NCBI GenBank assembly: GCA_022843785.1
Contig: JALHMZ010000009.1
Coordinates: 1-64,000 of the forward strand
Source of the DNA: Nitrospira sp.
Lineage (GTDB): Bacteria > Nitrospirota > Nitrospiria > Nitrospirales > Nitrospiraceae
DNA length: 64,000 bases
Direction of reading: 5' to 3'
Part shown: one piece after another, positions 52,258 through 61,125 of the stretch
Layout: each line of letters opens with the position of its first letter
How positions within the stretch are numbered: position 1 is the stretch's first letter
Position numbers and translations under genes: made by a program
Notes under the pieces: generated by a model
Databases searched by the model: none
Seen by the model: only the letters and a program-made list of their open reading frames with translations
Told to the model about the DNA's origin: nothing

Positions 52258-54471
52258 ATGAGCAACGACTTTGCACAATTTCAAGATGCGTTTTTCGAGG
52301 AGGCCGCCGAGCATCTTGCGGTTGTCGAGGAAGGGCTGTTGCAGCTGGAACAGCATCCGGACGATCTGGATCTCCTCAATAAGATCTTTCGCTCGGCCCA
52401 TTCGATCAAAGGCGCGAGCGGCATGTTCGGATTCAATGCCGTCGCGCAGTTCACGCATAAGATGGAGACCTTGCTGGACTTATTGCGAAACGGACAGGCA
52501 GCCGTCACGTCGGCGATCGCCGATCTGCTGCTCAAGTCTACGGACTGCCTCAAGACATTGATCGATGCTGCGAAGAGCGGGACTCCCGTAGACAATGAGA
52601 CGGTTCAGCGGCTCACGCTGGGACTGGCGGCGGCCAGCGATATGAATGTCAAGGCTGAGTCTAAGGTTGAGAAGGGAGCTTCAACCTCTCTTTCTGACCC
52701 CTCACCCCTCACCCCTCACGCCTTACGTTATTTTCACATCACCTGGACTCCGCCCGAATGGTTATTCCAGCGAGGTCTTGATCCGCTGCAGGTCATCAAG
52801 GAACTCGGGGATCTGGGCACTTTGTCCCAGGTTGCCGTCGATGTGTCCCGACTCCCGGACCTGGCCGAGATAGATCCGGAACGATGCTACTTGTCCTGGA
52901 GCATGCGGCTGAAGACCGGCAAGGACCGGCAAGTCGTCGAAGCCGTATTCGACTTCGTCCGTGAAGACAGCGCACTCACGATTGAAGAGATAAGGGATAA
53001 GGAGTCAGGGGTACGGAGTGACGGGGCAAAGGCCTCCGAGGACCGAGCTGTTACGCCTCACGCCTCACGCCTCACCCCTGACGGGAGCGACAGCGAACCC
53101 AAGCCGCTCGGAGAAATTTTGGTCGAAAGCGGCGTCGTCTCGCGCGCAGCGCTTGACGGGGCCTTAGCACAACAAAAACGGGTCGGCGAGATCCTGATTG
53201 AGCAACATGCCGCCAGCCCGCAGCAAGTCGAGCAGGCGCTGCAGAAGCAGCGGCAACAGGAGGCGGCGTCTCAATCGAAAAAGGCCGACACGGCGTCGAT
53301 CCGCGTTGATACGGCCAAGATCGACAAACTGATCAATCTGGTCGGTGAACTGGTCATCACCCAGTCGATGCTCAGCGACCTGGGAACCCGGTTCGAGATG
53401 AGTCAGATCCATGTGTTGCTGGAGAGAATGGCGCAGCTGGAGCGCAATACGCGCGAGATTCAGGAACGGGTGATGAGCATCCGCATGCTGCCGATCGGCA
53501 CTGCGTTCAGCCGGTTTCCCAGGCTGGTCCGCGATTTGTCCGCCAAAGCGGGGAAGAAAATCCAGCTCGTCTTATCCGGCGAGGAAACCGAACTCGACAA
53601 GACCGTCATTGAATCCATCGCCGATCCCTTAACGCATCTCGTCAGGAATTCCGCCGATCACGGGTTGGAGACGCCGGAAATGCGTCTTGACGACAACAAA
53701 CCTGAAGTCGGGACCATTCGGCTCAATGCCTTTCATGAGGGCGGGAACATTTGTATCACGGTTGAGGATGATGGGCGCGGATTGGACCGGGAGAAAATCC
53801 TGGCGAAGGCTGCCAAGCAAGGCTTGATCGCTGAAAATGAAAAACTGACGGATGACCAGATCTGGTCGATGATCTTCAAGCCTGGATTTTCGACAGCGGA
53901 CAAGATTACCGACATTTCCGGCCGTGGCGTGGGCATGGACGTCGTGAAGCGGAACATCGAGAACCTGGGCGGGACGATCAGCATCAAGACGGAGAAGGGG
54001 AGAGGGACTCGTTTCACCCTCAAGCTGCCACTCACGCTCGCCATTATCGAAGGCATGACGGTTCGTGTCGGACGAGAGACCTACATCGTACCGTTGCTGT
54101 CGATTTTGGAATCCCTGCAGCCGAGGTCGGAGTCGGTCAAAACCGTCATCGGGAAAGGCGAACTGATCAACGTGCGCGACACCTATTTGCCGATCGTGCG
54201 TTTATACGAGGTGTTTTCTCTGCAGCCTGAGCACACCGATCCGACCAAAGGAATTCTTCTGATTCTGGAGACGGAGGGGGAGCGTGTGGTGGTCATGGTG
54301 GATGAAATCCTCGGCCAGCAGCAGGTCGTCATCAAGAGTATGGAGCAGAATTTCCGCAAGGTGGAAGGCATCGCCGGCGCGACGATCTTGGGGGACGGGA
54401 CGGTCGGGTTCATCTTAGACGTCCGAGGCCTTCTGGAAATCGCTTGTCGGGAGGCGCCGCTGGTGGCGTGA
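52258..54471 (+). CDS. cheA: Chemotaxis histidine kinase CheA
   Basis: A 737-residue CheA. Hpt (P1, 1-105) has RSAHSIKGASGMFGF with His48. Residues 158-243 form a P2-like domain (ITWTPPEWLFQRGLDPLQVI). Residues 283-335 (LGEILVESGVVSRAALDGAL) resemble a small helical module seen in type II secretion ATPases. The dimerisation helices start VDTAKIDKLINLVGELVI. HATPase boxes are HLVRNSADHGLETP, DDGRGLD and GRGVGMDVVKRNIE. A CheW-like C-terminal regulatory domain ends the protein. Two linkers (134-158 and 243-279) are encoded by heptamer repeats and look like repeat insertions. No good ribosome site is seen before the ATG because a palindrome abuts it. Confidence 0.95.
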   Translation: MSNDFAQFQDAFFEEAAEHLAVVEEGLLQLEQHPDDLDLLNKIFRSAHSIKGASGMFGFNAVAQFTHKMETLLDLLRNGQAAVTSAIADLLLKSTDCLKTLIDAAKSGTPVDNETVQRLTLGLAAASDMNVKAESKVEKGASTSLSDPSPLTPHALRYFHITWTPPEWLFQRGLDPLQVIKELGDLGTLSQVAVDVSRLPDLAEIDPERCYLSWSMRLKTGKDRQVVEAVFDFVREDSALTIEEIRDKESGVRSDGAKASEDRAVTPHASRLTPDGSDSEPKPLGEILVESGVVSRAALDGALAQQKRVGEILIEQHAASPQQVEQALQKQRQQEAASQSKKADTASIRVDTAKIDKLINLVGELVITQSMLSDLGTRFEMSQIHVLLERMAQLERNTREIQERVMSIRMLPIGTAFSRFPRLVRDLSAKAGKKIQLVLSGEETELDKTVIESIADPLTHLVRNSADHGLETPEMRLDDNKPEVGTIRLNAFHEGGNICITVEDDGRGLDREKILAKAAKQGLIAENEKLTDDQIWSMIFKPGFSTADKITDISGRGVGMDVVKRNIENLGGTISIKTEKGRGTRFTLKLPLTLAIIEGMTVRVGRETYIVPLLSILESLQPRSESVKTVIGKGELINVRDTYLPIVRLYEVFSLQPEHTDPTKGILLILETEGERVVVMVDEILGQQQVVIKSMEQNFRKVEGIAGATILGDGTVGFILDVRGLLEIACREAPLVA
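52658..52732. repeat. Heptamer run in CheA linker 1
   Basis: CCCCTCA occurs three times head to tail (52698-52718), followed by a CGCC tail. It is translated within CheA as SDPSPLTPHALR between the Hpt and P2-like domains. A weak left side (GTTGAGAAGGGAGCTTCAAC, 52666-52685) forms its own small inverted repeat. Confidence 0.65.
52984..53095. repeat. Heptamer-armed element in CheA linker 2
   Basis: GTCAGGGGT (53004-53012) pairs perfectly with ACCCCTGAC (53074-53082). The right arm is a 7-bp tandem array: ACGCCTC at 53053, 53060 and 53067, then ACCCCTG at 53074. Translated in CheA as ESGVRSDGAKASEDR and VTPHASRLTPDGS, with no frame disruption. Confidence 0.75.
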
Positions 54472-54581
54472 GACCGTCGTGACACAGGTCACGTCGTAGG
54501 GAAGACAGACTGTTTGGTGGAGAGCAGAAACCCGAATGGTGAACGACAAGCGATGCCAGACGCGGGATAAGGGAGGACCCT

Positions 54582-55097
54582 ATGGCTGCAGCACAGCCTG
54601 AGACAGCGATGAAAGGTCTTCATCGGCCGAGTGAGTCAGCGATGGGCGGGAGCCAGTTCTTGACGTTCAATCTGGGCGAAGAATTATACGGCGTGGACAT
54701 CCTGCGCGTGCAGGAGATCAAGGGCTATACGGCTGTGACCAAGATTCCCAATACCCCTTCCTATATCAAGGGGGTGCTGAATCTGCGCGGCACCATTGTC
54801 CCGATTGTCGAATTGCGCACCAAGTTCGGGATGCCGACGATTGAGTACACCATGTTTACGGTCATTATCGTGGTCGTCGTCAAAGAGAAAGTCATGGGTC
54901 TGGTTGTCGATGCGGTGTCCGATGTGCTCGACATCGAGAAAAGAGATGTTCAGCCGCCGCCGAATTTCGGCGCCAGAATCAACGTGAGTTTTATAAACGG
55001 CATCGGGAAATCAGGGGACAAGCTGGTGACACTGCTGGATATCGATCACATGTTGTCCGGTGAGGATTTCCAGGGAGTAGCCGCAGCCGCGGCCTAA
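54582..55097 (+). CDS. cheW: Chemotaxis coupling protein CheW
   Basis: A 171-residue CheW. The core reads QFLTFNLGEELYGVDILRVQEIKG, IPNTPSYIKGVLNLRGTIVPIVELRTKFG, VVVVKEKVMGLVVDAVSDVLDI and INGIGKSGDKLVTLLDIDHML, covering both beta-barrel halves. It bridges CheA to chemoreceptors. About 25 N-terminal residues are extra. AAGGGAGGACCC precedes the ATG. A methyl-accepting protein is encoded next. Confidence 0.95.
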   Translation: MAAAQPETAMKGLHRPSESAMGGSQFLTFNLGEELYGVDILRVQEIKGYTAVTKIPNTPSYIKGVLNLRGTIVPIVELRTKFGMPTIEYTMFTVIIVVVVKEKVMGLVVDAVSDVLDIEKRDVQPPPNFGARINVSFINGIGKSGDKLVTLLDIDHMLSGEDFQGVAAAAA

Positions 55098-55239
55098 GAG
55101 GGGTTGATAGCCATTGGGTTTGTGCCAAGGTCATGTCATTCGATAGAGGCGTGGTTGGATGATGGAAACGGTCAGACCTGCGGATGGGCTCTTGCACGAT
55201 CGGAGAAGGCTCAGCCGGGGTTTGTGGTAGGGAGGACAT

Positions 55240-57687
55240 ATGTTGAACAGGTTCAAGAATCTCCGTATTAAGTTGAAATTAGTGTGGGGCTTCGGGGTTG
55301 CCGGGCTGCTGCTCCTCATTATCGGAGTGATGTCCTTTGAGGGCATGAATCGGCTGAGCGGCCACACGGAGTTCATTTATAAGACCAACTTGATCCCGGT
55401 CACGGTCCTCAGTGATCTGCGCGCGGCGATGCTTCGCAGGAGCAACCTCGTCGTCTGGCATCTCCTGGCGACCGACGCAGCCACGATGGCCACGCGGGAG
55501 AAGGCCATTGTGGAACTCGACAAGACCGTTGAGAGCCTCACGGCCAAGTACGAACCTGTAATTGTGACGGACTCAGAAAAGAAGTTGTTTCAGCAACTCA
55601 CGGGAAGTGTGCCCGCGTACAAGAAAGTCCGCGATAAAGTGCTGGAGCTGAGCAAAAACTACAGCAAGGACGCCGCGGCAGAGCTTCAGAAGACCGAGCT
55701 GACCGAGCAACTCGGCGTGCTCTACGCGGCGCTTGATGGATTGATCGCTGAGAATGAACAACAGGCCCAGGAAAGTTATGCTGCGAGCCATAGTCTCAGT
55801 ACCACGCTGAATTGGACCATGATCGCGTTGAATCTCATCGCGATCTTCATCGGTGTGTTCACCGTGTGGTTTGTCTCCAAGTTGATTGTCGAGAATCTGG
55901 CCGATGTGCTGGCGGCAGCGGAGCAACTGCAAAGCGGCAACCTGACCCATCGCTCACAGGTCACGTCTCAGGACGAAATCGGAAAGCTGGCGGTGGCGTT
56001 CAACCAGATGGCCGAGACGATGCAGGCTAAAGTCGAACAGGAGCAACGGAGCGCCTCAGAGATGAAGGGGATTACGGGTGCGCTGAACCGTGCCCAGGCG
56101 GTCATCGAATTCAGTCCGGACGGGACGGTGCTCTCGGCGAACGAGAATTTCCTCAATGCTCTCGGCTACTCATTAGCGGAGATCAAAGGGCAGCACCATC
56201 GGATGTTTTGCGAGGCATCGTACACGAACAGTGGTGAGTATATGGCGTTTTGGCAGCGCATGAACCGGGGCGAGTACGATGCGGGGGTGTACCGGCGAGT
56301 GGGCAAGGGGGGCAAGGAGGTGTGGATTCAGGCCTCGTACAACCCGATTCTGGATGCCGCCGGCAAGGTGTGCAAAGTGGTCAAGTTCGCCACGGATGTG
56401 ACAGGTCAGAAGTTGGCGCAGAACGAGGTGGAAAAACTTATCAAGACCGCCGCGGCCGGCGATTTATCCAATCGAATCGACATCACGCAATTCGAGGGGG
56501 CGGCCAAGGCGCTGACAGCCAGCGTCAATCAGTTGCTTGATGCGGTCGTGACTCCACTCCGGGAAGCACAGATGGTTTTAACGGCGTTGGCGGACTGCGA
56601 TCTAACTCGTTCCATGACGGGCATGTATCACGGTGAGTTTGAGCAGATGAAGTCCAGTCTCAATGGCGCAGTGCATAAGCTGACGGAAACGATCACGGTT
56701 GTGCGAGAAGCGGTGGAAGCGGTGACCACCGGATCGGAGGAGATCAGCAAGGGGAGTGAAGATTTGTCGCAGAGGACCAGCGAGCAGGCCGGTTCTCTGG
56801 AAGAAACCAGCGCGTCCATGGAGCAAATGACCAGCACGGTGAAACAGAGCGCGGACAATGCCAAGCAGGCGAATCAACTGGCGATTGCCGCGCGCGAAGT
56901 TGCGGAGAAGGGTGGGGCCGTCACGGTTCGCGCGGTGGAGGCGATGGGCGAGATCAACAAGAGCAGCAAGAAGATCGCGGACATTATCACGGTGATCGAC
57001 GAGATCGCATTTCAGACCAATCTGCTGGCGTTGAATGCCGCGGTCGAGGCCGCGCGGGCCGGCGAACATGGCCGGGGGTTCGCGGTTGTGGCGTCGGAGG
57101 TTCGTAACTTGGCGCAACGGTCCGCGACGGCGGCGAAGGAGATCAAGGGCTTGATCAATGAGTCGATCCAGCGTGTGATGGACGGAAGCGAGCTGGTCAA
57201 CCAGTCCGGCAAGACGCTGGAAGAGATCGTGAATTCTGTCAAGCGGGTAACGGACATCATTGCCGAGATCAGCGCGGCTTCGCAAGAACAGGCGAGCGGG
57301 ATAGACCAAGTGAACAAGGCGATCATGCAGATGGACGAAACCACGCAGCAGAATGCCGCCTTGGTTGAACAAACGACCAGCGCCAGCCAGACCATGACCC
57401 AACAAGCGAACAGTCTGCTCACCCACGTCTCGCTGTTCAAGACTCAGGTGACAGAGGCGCAGAAGGCGGGGATGAAGGCTGTCGGGCTCCATCGTTTGAG
57501 CACCGCCCATGCGATTCACGATGCGTATGTGGAAGGTGGCGATGATGATGCGACCGCGCGAAAACCGCAATCGCCCCGCGCGGGAGTCCGGAAACAGCCT
57601 GTTGCGGTGAGGCCGGTGCGCAGCTCGAATACGCTCTCCGCCGTCAAGAGCAGCGGGACAAAGGAGGAAGAGTTCGAGGAATTTTAA
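55240..57687 (+). CDS. Methyl-accepting chemotaxis protein with cytoplasmic PAS
   Basis: An 815-residue chemoreceptor. Membrane helix 1 (about 14-33), a periplasmic four-helix-bundle sensor (35-185), helix 2 (about 189-210) and a HAMP domain follow. Next come a PAS domain (277-390; AVIEFSPDGTVLSANENFLN) and a second HAMP-like segment (AAAGDLSNRIDITQFEG). The signalling hairpin carries FQTNLLALNAAVEAARAGEH and GRGFAVVASEVRNLAQRSA. The C-terminus ends EEEFEEF, which may be a short tether for CheR or other adaptation enzymes. Two sensors on both sides of the membrane allow an external and an internal cue (for example redox) to be combined. AGGGAGGACAT precedes the ATG. Confidence 0.93.
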   Translation: MLNRFKNLRIKLKLVWGFGVAGLLLLIIGVMSFEGMNRLSGHTEFIYKTNLIPVTVLSDLRAAMLRRSNLVVWHLLATDAATMATREKAIVELDKTVESLTAKYEPVIVTDSEKKLFQQLTGSVPAYKKVRDKVLELSKNYSKDAAAELQKTELTEQLGVLYAALDGLIAENEQQAQESYAASHSLSTTLNWTMIALNLIAIFIGVFTVWFVSKLIVENLADVLAAAEQLQSGNLTHRSQVTSQDEIGKLAVAFNQMAETMQAKVEQEQRSASEMKGITGALNRAQAVIEFSPDGTVLSANENFLNALGYSLAEIKGQHHRMFCEASYTNSGEYMAFWQRMNRGEYDAGVYRRVGKGGKEVWIQASYNPILDAAGKVCKVVKFATDVTGQKLAQNEVEKLIKTAAAGDLSNRIDITQFEGAAKALTASVNQLLDAVVTPLREAQMVLTALADCDLTRSMTGMYHGEFEQMKSSLNGAVHKLTETITVVREAVEAVTTGSEEISKGSEDLSQRTSEQAGSLEETSASMEQMTSTVKQSADNAKQANQLAIAAREVAEKGGAVTVRAVEAMGEINKSSKKIADIITVIDEIAFQTNLLALNAAVEAARAGEHGRGFAVVASEVRNLAQRSATAAKEIKGLINESIQRVMDGSELVNQSGKTLEEIVNSVKRVTDIIAEISAASQEQASGIDQVNKAIMQMDETTQQNAALVEQTTSASQTMTQQANSLLTHVSLFKTQVTEAQKAGMKAVGLHRLSTAHAIHDAYVEGGDDDATARKPQSPRAGVRKQPVAVRPVRSSNTLSAVKSSGTKEEEFEEF

Positions 57688-57708
57688 GGGCAGGTATGTC
57701 GCGCTGAC

Positions 57709-57731
57709 CCCCTCTGCTTCAGGCGGAGGGG
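57709..57731 (+). terminator. GC-rich hairpin after the MCP gene
   Basis: CCCCTCTGC (57709-57717) and GCGGAGGGG (57723-57731) form a 9-bp stem with a TTCAG loop. No T-run follows, so it may attenuate rather than stop transcription into cheR. Confidence 0.5.
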
Positions 57732-57982
57732 CATCGCCTCGACAGCTTCTCGATCAGACCGGGCGTATCCCGCGCCGCTGTCCGAGTGAAGGGGCTCGTC
57801 TCACAATCGGATCAGAAGGAATGGCGTCAACGCCCTGCCCGGGTGCGTCATCCATTCTTTCCATGAAATTGCCGCTCCGCGCAGTCAAGAATTTCACTCC
57901 ATCGACCGACAAGATTCTAGCCGCCCAGACAGCCGGGCAAGCCACGCGTCCCTTCTGTGTGCCAGCGAATCGGAGTCTCCCT

Positions 57983-58801
57983 ATGGGCCACACGATTACG
58001 ACAGAAGAATTTGAACGTTTTCGCGCCTTGATCTATGACGAGAGCGGCATTTCGCTCAATGAGCAAAAGCGCACGCTGGTGGAGTCCCGCCTGACGAAAC
58101 GGCTGCAGCATCTCGGGATTCAGACATTCTCGGAGTATTACAGCGTGATTACAGAGGACGCTACTCGAGAAGAGTTCACGCAGATGCTGGATCTGATCTC
58201 CACCAACAAGACGGACTTCTTTCGCGAGCCGCAACATTTCGACTTTCTTCGCACCACCATTCTTCCCGGGTTGGCGGCGGCCAGGCAGATTCGAATCTGG
58301 TCTTCCGCCTGTTCGAGCGGGGAAGAGCCGTATACGATCGCCATGACATTGTGTGAGAGCGTTCAGGATGTCGCGCAGTGGGATTGCAAGATCTTGGCGT
58401 CGGATCTTTCAACCAGGGTCTTAGCCAAGGCGGCATCTAGGGTCTACGACCAAGACCGGTTTCGCGATGTGCCGCCCGACCTCCTGCATCGCCATTTTTT
58501 ACGCGGACGAGGCAGCAGCGCGGGATTATACAAGGTGAAACCGCATTTGGCCGCCATGATCCAGTTTCGCCGGATCAATCTCATGGAGGAGCGGTTCCCT
58601 ATCACGACCCCGCTCGACTTGATCTTCTGCCGCAACGTCATGATTTACTTCGATCGTCCGACGCAGGAGACACTCGTCAACAAGTTTTATGCGTATTTGA
58701 AACCGGGCGGCTATCTGTTCATCGGGCACTCGGAAAGTCTGCAGTGGCTCAAGCATCCTTTTCAGACGGTCGTCCCGACCGTGTATTACAAGGCGCCATA
58801 G
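57983..58801 (+). CDS. cheR: Chemotaxis protein methyltransferase CheR
   Basis: A 272-residue CheR. The N-terminal helical domain (FERFRALIYDESGISLNEQKR followed by TLVESRLTKRL) precedes the SAM domain with NKTDFFREPQHFDFL, IWSSACSSGEEPYTIAM, ILASDLSTRVLAKA, LDLIFCRNVMIYFDRPTQ and GGYLFIGHSESL. It methylates glutamates on MCPs. ATG 57983 has CGGAG at the right distance; the frame extends to 57821, but that extension looks non-coding. cheD begins 10 nt after the stop. Confidence 0.95.
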   Translation: MGHTITTEEFERFRALIYDESGISLNEQKRTLVESRLTKRLQHLGIQTFSEYYSVITEDATREEFTQMLDLISTNKTDFFREPQHFDFLRTTILPGLAAARQIRIWSSACSSGEEPYTIAMTLCESVQDVAQWDCKILASDLSTRVLAKAASRVYDQDRFRDVPPDLLHRHFLRGRGSSAGLYKVKPHLAAMIQFRRINLMEERFPITTPLDLIFCRNVMIYFDRPTQETLVNKFYAYLKPGGYLFIGHSESLQWLKHPFQTVVPTVYYKAP

Positions 58802-58811
58802 GATTTATCCG

Positions 58812-59417
58812 GTGATCGACGACGAAGAGTTCAGCCATGTGCGGCGTATGCGGGACGGGCGGTTTCCCCATGAAATCGCGTCTATTCTTCCGGGAGAGTT
58901 CTTTGTCAGTGCGGCACCGATGGTGGTCTACACCGTCCTGGGGTCCTGTATTTCCGCCTGCATCCGCGACCCGGTCTGCGGCGTGGGCGGGATGAATCAC
59001 TTCATGCTGCCGGAGCCGAAGGGAAGAGACGGTCCGGCCTGGGGCGAGCCGACCCGGTACGGGTCCTTCGCCATGGAGTCGCTGATCAACGGCATCTTGA
59101 AGCGTGGAGGGCTGAGAAGCCGGCTGGAGGTCAAGCTGTTCGGGGCCGGGAAAATCTATGAGGGGAAGATCGATGTGGGGGCCAACAATGCGGCGTGGGT
59201 GACGCAGTATCTGCAGAGCGAGGGGTTGGCTGTTGTCAAGGCGGATCTCGGTGATGTGTTTCCGAGGAAAGTCTATTACTTTACCGATTCGGGGCGTGTG
59301 CTGATGAAAAAGATCGAACGGCTCAAAAATAGAACGATCGTTGACCGGGAGACTGAATATAGTGCGCGTATTACACAGCGGAAAGAGCAGCCGGCGGAGG
59401 ATGTGACGCTGTTCTAG
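58812..59417 (+). CDS. cheD: Chemoreceptor glutamine deamidase CheD
   Basis: A 201-residue CheD from GTG 58812. The catalytic Cys is in YTVLGSCISACIRDP, the His in GVGGMNHFMLP, and the C-terminal part has KLFGAGKIYEGKIDVGANNAAWV. CheD deamidates receptor glutamines. The last residues, AEDVTLF, repeat the ending of the CheZ-like protein at 51194 (DSVTLF), pointing to a shared docking tail. GGATTTATCCG precedes the GTG. Confidence 0.94.
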   Translation: MIDDEEFSHVRRMRDGRFPHEIASILPGEFFVSAAPMVVYTVLGSCISACIRDPVCGVGGMNHFMLPEPKGRDGPAWGEPTRYGSFAMESLINGILKRGGLRSRLEVKLFGAGKIYEGKIDVGANNAAWVTQYLQSEGLAVVKADLGDVFPRKVYYFTDSGRVLMKKIERLKNRTIVDRETEYSARITQRKEQPAEDVTLF

Positions 59418-59522
59418 TATTCAGAAGGTTCAAGTTGCAGGGTTCAAGTTGCAGATCAGATCTGAGACATGAAACCCACAACTTGGACCTTGAGCCTTGA
59501 CCCTTGGACCTCAGAGGGAAGT
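59418..59522. repeat. Repeat-rich gap between cheD and cheB
   Basis: GGTTCAAGTTGCAG is perfectly duplicated (59427-59440 and 59441-59454). AGGTTCAAGTTG is roughly complementary to CAACTTGGACCT (59479-59490), and CTTGAGCCTTGACCCTTGGA is itself a 7-bp-like array. This is a different sequence from the ACGCCTC family but has the same design. Confidence 0.7.
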
Positions 59523-59524
59523 CT

Positions 59525-60589
59525 ATGCAGAAAATTCGAGTTCTGATCGTCGACGATTCCGCGTTGATGCGGCAGGTGCTGGCGGCCATGCTGTCGAAGG
59601 ACCCGGATATCGAAGTCATCGGGGTTGCCCCCGATCCCTATGCCGCTCGCGAAAAAATCAAGGCATTGAATCCGGACGTGCTGACACTCGATGTCGAAAT
59701 GCCGAAGATGGACGGGCTCACGTTTCTTGAGAAGCTGATGCGGGGGCATCCGATGCCGGTTGTCATGGTGAGTTCATTGACGGAAGCCGGCTGCCAGACC
59801 ACGTTGCGGGCGCTGGAGCTCGGCGCCGTGGACTTCATTACCAAACCCAAAATCGACTTGCGGGAAGGCATGGAAGAACTGGCGGAGGACATAATCGCAA
59901 AGGTGAAGGCTGCTGCCGTCGCGACGGTGAAGCGTCAGGCGTCGGGCGTGAGGGGAGAGAGGATCCCCCTGAGTCCGCACCCCTCACCCCTCACATCCAG
60001 AGGGGCCATGATCAAGACGACCGATACAATTATCGCCATCGGTTCTTCAACCGGCGGGACCGAGGCGGTCAAGGAGGTGCTGGAAGTGCTTCCGCCCAAC
60101 ACGCCTCCGATTGTGATCACGCAGCATATGCCGGAGCGGTTTACCAAGACCTGGGCCGACCGTCTGAACGGTCTCTGCCGGATTTCCGTGAAAGAAGCGG
60201 AAGACGGCGACAGCGTCTTACCGGGCCATGTCTTGATTGCGCCGGGCAGCTATCACATGACGCTGGTCCGGAGCGGCGCCCGGTATACGGTGCGGATCAA
60301 TCAGGACCCTCCGGTTAATCGGCATCGACCCTCGGTGGATGTCATGTTTGAGTCTGTCGCGCAGCATGCAGGAGGGAACGCGGTCGGCGTCATTCTCACC
60401 GGGATGGGCGGCGATGGAGCCAAGGGCCTGCTTGCAATGAAACAGGCCGGCGCCTTTACGATTGCACAGGATGAAGCGAGTTGTGTGGTGTTCGGTATGC
60501 CGAAGGAAGCGATCAAGCTCGGAGGTGCGGAGAGGGTGCTTCCGCTTACCGATATCGCAAGTGCCATCTATACACATGTGAGCCGATAA
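59525..60589 (+). CDS. cheB: Chemotaxis response regulator methylesterase CheB
   Basis: A 354-residue CheB. Receiver 1-125: [19 protein letters not shown], phospho-Asp in [19 protein letters not shown], Lys in FITKPKIDL. The methylesterase domain has the catalytic Ser in [17 protein letters not shown], His in [17 protein letters not shown], and Asp in [19 protein letters not shown] 59525 has AGAGGGAAG upstream. The inter-domain linker (about residues 138-160) is encoded by a heptamer palindrome (59930-60006) and reads [21 protein letters not shown] repeat-built linker of this kind is also seen in CheA. Confidence 0.95.
   Translation: MQKIRVLIVDDSALMRQVLAAMLSKDPDIEVIGVAPDPYAAREKIKALNPDVLTLDVEMPKMDGLTFLEKLMRGHPMPVVMVSSLTEAGCQTTLRALELGAVDFITKPKIDLREGMEELAEDIIAKVKAAAVATVKRQASGVRGERIPLSPHPSPLTSRGAMIKTTDTIIAIGSSTGGTEAVKEVLEVLPPNTPPIVITQHMPERFTKTWADRLNGLCRISVKEAEDGDSVLPGHVLIAPGSYHMTLVRSGARYTVRINQDPPVNRHRPSVDVMFESVAQHAGGNAVGVILTGMGGDGAKGLLAMKQAGAFTIAQDEASCVVFGMPKEAIKLGGAERVLPLTDIASAIYTHVSR
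59930..60006. repeat. Heptamer-armed palindrome in the CheB linker
   Basis: Left array CGTCAGG, CGTCGGG, CGTGAGG (59933-59953); right array with CCCCTCAC at 59980-59987 and 59987-59994. GTGAGGGG (59948-59955) is perfectly complementary to CCCCTCAC. The element is read through in frame between the two CheB domains. Confidence 0.75.
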
Positions 60590-60609
60590 CGATAAAGGAG
60601 GGAGCAAGT

Positions 60610-60960
60610 ATGTCGATGATCACGAAAGAACGTCCGGTTCCAAACGGGGTGGTTCTGGATATCACGGGGGATCTGACCTATGCCAATCGCGAACAGTTTA
60701 AGACGGCCGTGGAGAGAATACGGCAGCGAGGCACTCGGTACTTGATTTTGAACATGGCCGATGTCCGGTTTGTCGACAGTTCAGGACTCGGGTTGCTGGC
60801 CCTCGTTTCGCAAAACTTCAAGCTCAGCCAAGGGCAAGTGAGCATGTTGAAACCGCAAAGCTACGTGCGGGAAATCATGGTCCTCGCCAATATCCAAAAA
60901 TTGATTCCTGTTCATGACAATGAGCAAGACGCTGTGGCGGGAATTCTGAAAGCGGCCTAG
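60610..60960 (+). CDS. STAS-domain anti-sigma factor antagonist (second copy)
   Basis: A 116-residue STAS protein. GVVLDITGDLTYANREQFKTAV and YLILNMADVRFVDSSGLGLLALV carry the conserved phospho-Ser region (DSSG), so it should be controlled by a Ser kinase and a PP2C phosphatase. Both partners are encoded just downstream: a SpoIIE-type phosphatase at 61126 and an RsbW-like HATPase at 62731. GGAGGGAGCAAGT precedes ATG 60610. Confidence 0.9.
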   Translation: MSMITKERPVPNGVVLDITGDLTYANREQFKTAVERIRQRGTRYLILNMADVRFVDSSGLGLLALVSQNFKLSQGQVSMLKPQSYVREIMVLANIQKLIPVHDNEQDAVAGILKAA

Positions 60961-61125
60961 CCCGCATCAGTATGAAAGCGTGTTCGGTGCTTTGAGTTGC
61001 TGGTTGAGGGTTTCTAGTGTCTAGTCGGAACAGGAATCCAAAAACTCGACACGTGCAAGCGCGAGATACGTTCCGCACCCTTGGATCTTGAAACCTGAGT
61101 TTTGCAGGTTTTAGCAGGAGGAGCA

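Noticed and set aside
52698..53080. Short tandem arrays in cheA considered as CRISPR
   Set aside because: The unit is 7 bp, there are no spacers and no cas genes; the arrays lie in frame in a coding region.
60582..60589. Perfect sigma-28 -10 box GCCGATAA before the STAS gene
   Set aside because: It encodes the last residues and stop of cheB, and the region 11 nt upstream (GCCATCTA) does not match the -35 box.
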